Below, one piece after another: positions 44,554-48,259 of a stretch of DNA of 48,259 nt. The stretch's first letter is position 1. Each line of letters starts with the position of its first letter. The position numbers and the translations under genes were made by a program. The stretch comes from Stygiobacter electus. GTDB taxonomy: Bacteria > Bacteroidota > Ignavibacteria > Ignavibacteriales > Melioribacteraceae. Below the pieces are notes generated by a model that had not been told where the DNA came from, searched no databases, and was given only the letters and a program-made list of their open reading frames with translations. The stretch spans positions 1 through 48,259 of the forward strand of contig JARGDL010000021.1 in assembly GCA_029210465.1 (NCBI GenBank), read 5' to 3'.

Positions 44554-45583
44554 CATAGATAATGTAGTAACTCAAGTTAAATATACAGCAAAAGATTTTG
44601 CTTCTGATGTTGATGTAAAATGGTGTCCAGGCTGTGGTGATTATTCGATACTTGCACAAGCACAACGTAGTTCACCAGAATTTGGAGAATTAAAAGAAAA
44701 TATAGTTTGGGTCTCAGGAATTGGTTGTTCAAGTCGTTTTCCATATTATATGAATACATACGGTTTTCATACAATTCACGGACGAGCTGCTGCTATTGCA
44801 ACTGGTGTTAAACTAGCAAATCCAAAATTACAAGTTTGGGTTGCAACTGGTGACGGTGATATGTTGAGTATCGGTGGAAATCATTTTATTCATGCTTGTA
44901 GAAAAAATGTTAATCTCAAAATTGTTTTGTTTAATAACAAAATTTATGGATTAACTAAAGGCCAATACTCTCCTACTTCAGAAAAAGGAAAAGTTACAAA
45001 ATCATCACCTTATGGAACAGTTGATTGGCCATTTAATCCAATTAAAATTGCTGCTGGTGCAGGCGCTACTTTTGTTGCTCGTACAATGGATAGAGATCCA
45101 AAACATTTACAGGAAATGTTAACAAGAGCTTCAAAGCATACAGGTTTGGCATTCATAGAAGTTCTTCAAAATTGTGTAATTTTTAACGATGGTGCATTTT
45201 CTCATTTAACAGAAAAAGATACTCGCCCTGAAAATGTAATTTATCTTGAACATGGTAAGCCAATGATTTTTGGTGCAAATAAAGATAAAGGAATTATGTT
45301 AGATGGTTTGAATCCCGTTATAATTAATATTAATGATGGAGTTCATTCAATCAATGATGTTTGGGTTCACGATGAAAATGATACAAACCCAACAAGAGAA
45401 TTTATACTTTCTCGTTTTACAGAAGTTGAAGGTTTACCTACTCCGGTTGGTGTATTTCGTAAATTTAATAAACCAACTTATGATGGCGATTATCATCATC
45501 AGATTGAAGATGTAATTGCTAAAAAAGGAAAAGGTACTTACGAAAAATTAATGTTCAATGCTAACACTTGGGAAGTTAAGTAA
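44543..45583 (+). CDS. korB: KorB, 2-oxoacid:ferredoxin oxidoreductase beta subunit
   Basis: 346 aa. The thiamine diphosphate site is GDGDMLSIGGNHFIHACRKN near residue 110; cluster-binding cysteines are in KWCPGCGDY (near 28) and GIGCSSRFP. An AGGAGG ribosome site lies 6 nt before the ATG, inside the end of korA. No ferredoxin-like delta subunit is encoded, as usual for KorAB. A strong terminator follows. Confidence 0.93.
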   Translation: MANNIDNVVTQVKYTAKDFASDVDVKWCPGCGDYSILAQAQRSSPEFGELKENIVWVSGIGCSSRFPYYMNTYGFHTIHGRAAAIATGVKLANPKLQVWVATGDGDMLSIGGNHFIHACRKNVNLKIVLFNNKIYGLTKGQYSPTSEKGKVTKSSPYGTVDWPFNPIKIAAGAGATFVARTMDRDPKHLQEMLTRASKHTGLAFIEVLQNCVIFNDGAFSHLTEKDTRPENVIYLEHGKPMIFGANKDKGIMLDGLNPVIININDGVHSINDVWVHDENDTNPTREFILSRFTEVEGLPTPVGVFRKFNKPTYDGDYHHQIEDVIAKKGKGTYEKLMFNANTWEVK

Positions 45584-45600
45584 ATAATCAATCTTCTTTT

Positions 45601-45652
45601 AAGATGTCATTCAGTATCATTTTTATGTTTATTGGATGACATCTTTTTTTAT
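45601..45652 (+). terminator. rho-independent terminator after korAB
   Basis: A perfect 10-bp stem (45601-45610 with 45636-45645) with a 25-nt AT-rich loop, followed by a run of seven T. An ATG at 45636 lies inside the right arm of the stem, which argues against it being the start of nrnA. Confidence 0.85.
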
Positions 45653-45671
45653 AAAAATTAAAATAGCCTTT

Positions 45672-46667
45672 ATGAATCCATTTGAAAAACTTAAAGAAAT
45701 TATATTAAATAATAATTCATTTTTGATCTCTTCACATGTCAATCCCGATGCTGATGCAATCGGTAGTGAGCTTGCTTTTTTTTATTTATTAAAAAAACTA
45801 AACAAAAAAGTAAAAGTTATAAATCACAGTAAAACACCTTACAATTTAGAATTCCTTGATTCAGATAAAGTAATTGAAAAATATGATGAAACTTTACATT
45901 CAAATATTTTCAATGAGATAGATGTTTTTCTTCTGCTCGATTTAAATCAAGCTTATAGAATTGTTAAAATGGAAAATGGATTTAGAAATTTTAATGGCAT
46001 AAAAGTTTGTATTGATCATCATCAAGATCCTGAAAATACTTTCGATTTACTTATCGATGACACAAATTATGCAGCTACCGGTGAAATAATTTATGATTTT
46101 ATAAAAAGTACAAATATTGCTGAATTAGATTACAATATTGCCTTTCAACTTTATGCAGCAATAATGACTGATACAGGCTCATTTCGCTTTGAAAGAACAA
46201 CTTATAAAACTCATTTAATGATAGCTGAGTTGCTGAAATTTGGTGTCTCTCCACTTGATGTTTATGATAAAATTTATAATCAATTTAATTTTGGTCGGAT
46301 TAAATTACTTGGACAAACTTTAAGTTCAGTGCAACTTGATAACACACAAAAGATTGCATACATGACTGTAACTCAAAAAATGTTGCAAGAAACTAGCACT
46401 TGCGAAGATGATGTAGATGGATTTGTAAATTACTGCTTGTCTATTCAAAATGTTGTTATTGGAATATTATTTTATGAATTAAATGATGGATTGAAAATTA
46501 GTTTCCGTTCAAAAGGAAATATACCAGTAAATTTACTTGCAAAAGAATTTGGCGGCGGCGGACATACTAACGCTTCAGGAGCTCGACTTTTTAATATTAA
46601 AATTAATGATATCAAAGACAAAGTTATTTCACGAGCAAAATACTATTTAGAAATGGAGTCAAAATGA
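45672..46667 (+). CDS. nrnA: DHH-DHHA1 phosphoesterase, NrnA-like (oligoribonuclease / pAp phosphatase)
   Basis: 331 aa from the ATG at 45672; the frame-continuous ATG at 45636 is inside a terminator stem. Motifs: SSHVNPDADAIGSELAFF, DLNQAYRI, the DHH block VCIDHHQDPE, and DHHA1 GGGGHTNASGARL. NrnA degrades 2-5 nt RNA remnants and dephosphorylates pAp. The stop overlaps pepA by 4 bp. Confidence 0.88.
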   Translation: MNPFEKLKEIILNNNSFLISSHVNPDADAIGSELAFFYLLKKLNKKVKVINHSKTPYNLEFLDSDKVIEKYDETLHSNIFNEIDVFLLLDLNQAYRIVKMENGFRNFNGIKVCIDHHQDPENTFDLLIDDTNYAATGEIIYDFIKSTNIAELDYNIAFQLYAAIMTDTGSFRFERTTYKTHLMIAELLKFGVSPLDVYDKIYNQFNFGRIKLLGQTLSSVQLDNTQKIAYMTVTQKMLQETSTCEDDVDGFVNYCLSIQNVVIGILFYELNDGLKISFRSKGNIPVNLLAKEFGGGGHTNASGARLFNIKINDIKDKVISRAKYYLEMESK

Positions 46668-48157
46668 TTTTTGATTTAACAATCCAAGCAGAAAATGATA
46701 ATCTGAAGTTTTATGAAGATTCTGCATTGGTAAAATTTTTTAATGATGGTGAAAATTTATCAAAACTTGTTGATGATTTTTTTGCAAGTTTTAATTTCCC
46801 TCAAAATATTTTACAAAGAAAAAATTTTATCGAAGATAAGAACACAACAGAAATTTTATACCATTCACCTTTTGGTGAACCATCTTTAATATTCTTAAAA
46901 AAAATCAAAATTGACAAATCATTTAATTCAGATTTTTTCAGAAATTATTTTGCTGGATTAATTTCTCAACTTCAAAATAGAAGCATTAAAAATCTTCATA
47001 TTGTTGTTCCTGCATTTGCACCATTTCCAACTCATTTTGAAAGTGATGATTATTTAATCCAGACAATCATTGAAGGAATTCATTTAGGAAATTATTCATT
47101 CGATAAATATTTGTCGAAAAATAAATCAATCAGTAAGCTTAAAGTTTTAATTCATTTTACAGATAAAAACAAACTCAAAAAGTTGATAGATAAAACCAAC
47201 ATATTAATGAACTCAGTTTTCTTTGCTCGTGATTTGGTAAACGAACCAGCAATTAATTTGACCCCACAAGAATTTGCAAAAAGGACTAAAGAAAATTTAA
47301 AATTAAATGATGTTAAAGTTACAATACTTAACAAAAGTGATTTACAAAAAAGAAAAATGAATGCAATTCTTGCTGTTGGTAATGCAAGTAAAAATGAACC
47401 TTTAATGATGTATATACACTATAACCCAAAATATTCTAACAAAAAAATTGCACTAGTTGGAAAAGGTGTTACATACGATAGCGGTGGATTATCATTGAAG
47501 CCAACAAGTGGAATGATTGAAATGAAAGCTGATATGGCTGGTGGAGCTTTGGTAGTTGCAACCATTCAAGCTGCAGCTAAATTAAATTTACCAGTTGAAT
47601 TAATTGGTGTTATTCCTTGTGTTGAAAATATGGTAAGTGGTTCATCATATAAACCCGGCGATGTAATAATTGCAAGCAATGGAAAATCAATTGAAGTAAA
47701 AGATACAGATGCTGAAGGAAGAATTATTTTAGCTGATGCACTTCATTTTGTTTCCCAACAAAAACCAGATGAAATAATTGACTTTGCTACTTTAACTGGA
47801 GCTATTGTGGTTGCACTCGGTGAATTTATTGCCGGATTATTTACTAAAAACGATGATATGGCAAAAAAGATTTTCAATTCAGCTCAAAAAACTTTTGAAA
47901 GAATTTGGCGAATGCCATTTTATGATGATTACAAAACAATGTTAAAAAGTGACATAGCTGATGTTGCAAATCTTGGTTCTCGTTGGGGCGGGGCAATAAC
48001 TGCAGCAAAATTTTTAGAATATTTTGTTGATGAAAAAATTCCTTGGACACATATTGATATTGCTGGACCAGCATTAAAACATGATTTTAATAACTACACT
48101 AAAAAATGGGATACTGGTTTTGGCGTTAGGTTAATGATTGACTATTTAAGTAATTGA
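46664..48157 (+). CDS. pepA: leucyl aminopeptidase (peptidase M17)
   Basis: 497 aa. The two-zinc site residues are in ALVGKGVTYDSGGLSLKP, EMKADMAGGA and DTDAEGRIILADAL; the last normally reads NTDAEGRL, so the first Asn is Asp here. A second active-site Lys and Arg are present (VGKGVT, EGRI). The N-terminal domain (1-180) is diverged, as is usual. A cytosolic broad aminopeptidase. Coupled to nrnA by a 4-bp overlap. Confidence 0.9.
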   Translation: MIFDLTIQAENDNLKFYEDSALVKFFNDGENLSKLVDDFFASFNFPQNILQRKNFIEDKNTTEILYHSPFGEPSLIFLKKIKIDKSFNSDFFRNYFAGLISQLQNRSIKNLHIVVPAFAPFPTHFESDDYLIQTIIEGIHLGNYSFDKYLSKNKSISKLKVLIHFTDKNKLKKLIDKTNILMNSVFFARDLVNEPAINLTPQEFAKRTKENLKLNDVKVTILNKSDLQKRKMNAILAVGNASKNEPLMMYIHYNPKYSNKKIALVGKGVTYDSGGLSLKPTSGMIEMKADMAGGALVVATIQAAAKLNLPVELIGVIPCVENMVSGSSYKPGDVIIASNGKSIEVKDTDAEGRIILADALHFVSQQKPDEIIDFATLTGAIVVALGEFIAGLFTKNDDMAKKIFNSAQKTFERIWRMPFYDDYKTMLKSDIADVANLGSRWGGAITAAKFLEYFVDEKIPWTHIDIAGPALKHDFNNYTKKWDTGFGVRLMIDYLSN

Positions 48158-48259
48158 TATTTTTCAATCTACCTGTCGGTAGTGTAATTCTTCAGCATTT
48201 CGGTAACACTGGAGTTATATTTTAAGTAATAATCTGGTGTTACTATGAACAAATCAACA
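48158..48259. other. right-edge gap; possible start of a further gene
   Basis: AT-rich. It holds two weak inverted repeats: CTACC with GGTAG, and GTAACAC (48203-48209) with GTGTTAC (48237-48243, loop 27 nt). An ATG at 48245 opens a plus-strand frame that runs off the window after five codons, too short to call. Confidence 0.2.

Noticed and set aside
1..48259. CRISPR arrays, insertion sequences, tRNA or rRNA genes
   Set aside because: No regularly spaced repeats with unique spacers, no transposase-like product, no tRNA or rRNA signature was seen on either strand.

Overview
The window is AT-rich (most genes look about 30% GC), densely coded, and reads as chromosome of a member of the Ignavibacteria / Bacteroidota-Chlorobiota group. 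Three signs support this. A secreted protein ends in a type IX secretion sorting domain carrying the QNYPNPFNPST motif. Several start regions carry Bacteroidota-type promoters, with a TAnnTTTG -7 box and in the best cases TTTG 19 nt upstream. The gene set includes clade II (Sec-exported) NosZ, a KorAB ferredoxin oxidoreductase, an SpmA-SpmB fusion and HydE/HydG. The lineage call is inference; no rRNA or tRNA gene is visible. The metabolism implied is facultatively anaerobic: N2O respiration, reduced ferredoxin and [FeFe]-hydrogenase maturation.

Layout. 1-283: a GC-rich island (a structured RNA or the 3' end of a gene) followed by a plus-strand terminator. 284-6509 (minus): spmAB, a 2-hydroxyacid dehydrogenase, an Ald-like dehydrogenase, a CoA-transferase, a PPP-family phosphatase and a C-terminal fragment of heme-copper oxidase subunit I. 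6610-7371 (plus): omega-amidase-like hydrolase. 7384-11794 (minus): hydG-hydE, a TPR lipoprotein, a DUF58 protein and a hotdog thioesterase. 11937-12884 (minus): LD-carboxypeptidase. 12994-26034: a long minus-strand block that looks like a phosphate-starvation (Pho) regulon: pstS-orf-phoB-pstCAB-phoU, a TonB-dependent receptor with a T9SS-secreted beta-helix protein, a metallophosphoesterase, and an operon of two small proteins plus a bifunctional OlsF-like ornithine lipid synthase. 26052-28492: a second PstS-like protein and an M28 peptidase. 28524-35155: an atypical N2O reductase operon (cytochrome c, nosZ, membrane protein, nosL, nosD, nosF, nosY, short heme-copper-like protein). 35432-39078: plsC-pntAa-pntAb-pntB. 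39185-48157 (plus): nadE-dsbD, korA-korB, nrnA-pepA.

The most interesting structure is the phosphate region. Arrays of ATGTTA-type hexamers (plus-strand reading) recur every 11 bp in front of pstS, pstC and the TonB receptor, with a degenerate version in front of the olsF operon. At pstS, the TonB receptor and the olsF operon the array lies 8-9 nt upstream of a TAnnTTTG-like -7 box, the geometry expected of PhoB/PhoP-type Pho boxes. This ties together high-affinity uptake, an outer-membrane receptor with a partner secreted through T9SS, and probable replacement of phospholipid by phosphorus-free ornithine lipid. The olsF operon begins with a previously uncalled 57-codon membrane protein (25785-25958).

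Other points of interest are a perfect inverted repeat and a Crp/Fnr-like palindrome before cytochrome c-nosZ, two unrelated heme-copper oxidase subunit I pieces, an Ald-like enzyme apparently lacking its substrate-binding Lys, and a codon-usage mosaic in the T9SS-secreted protein.
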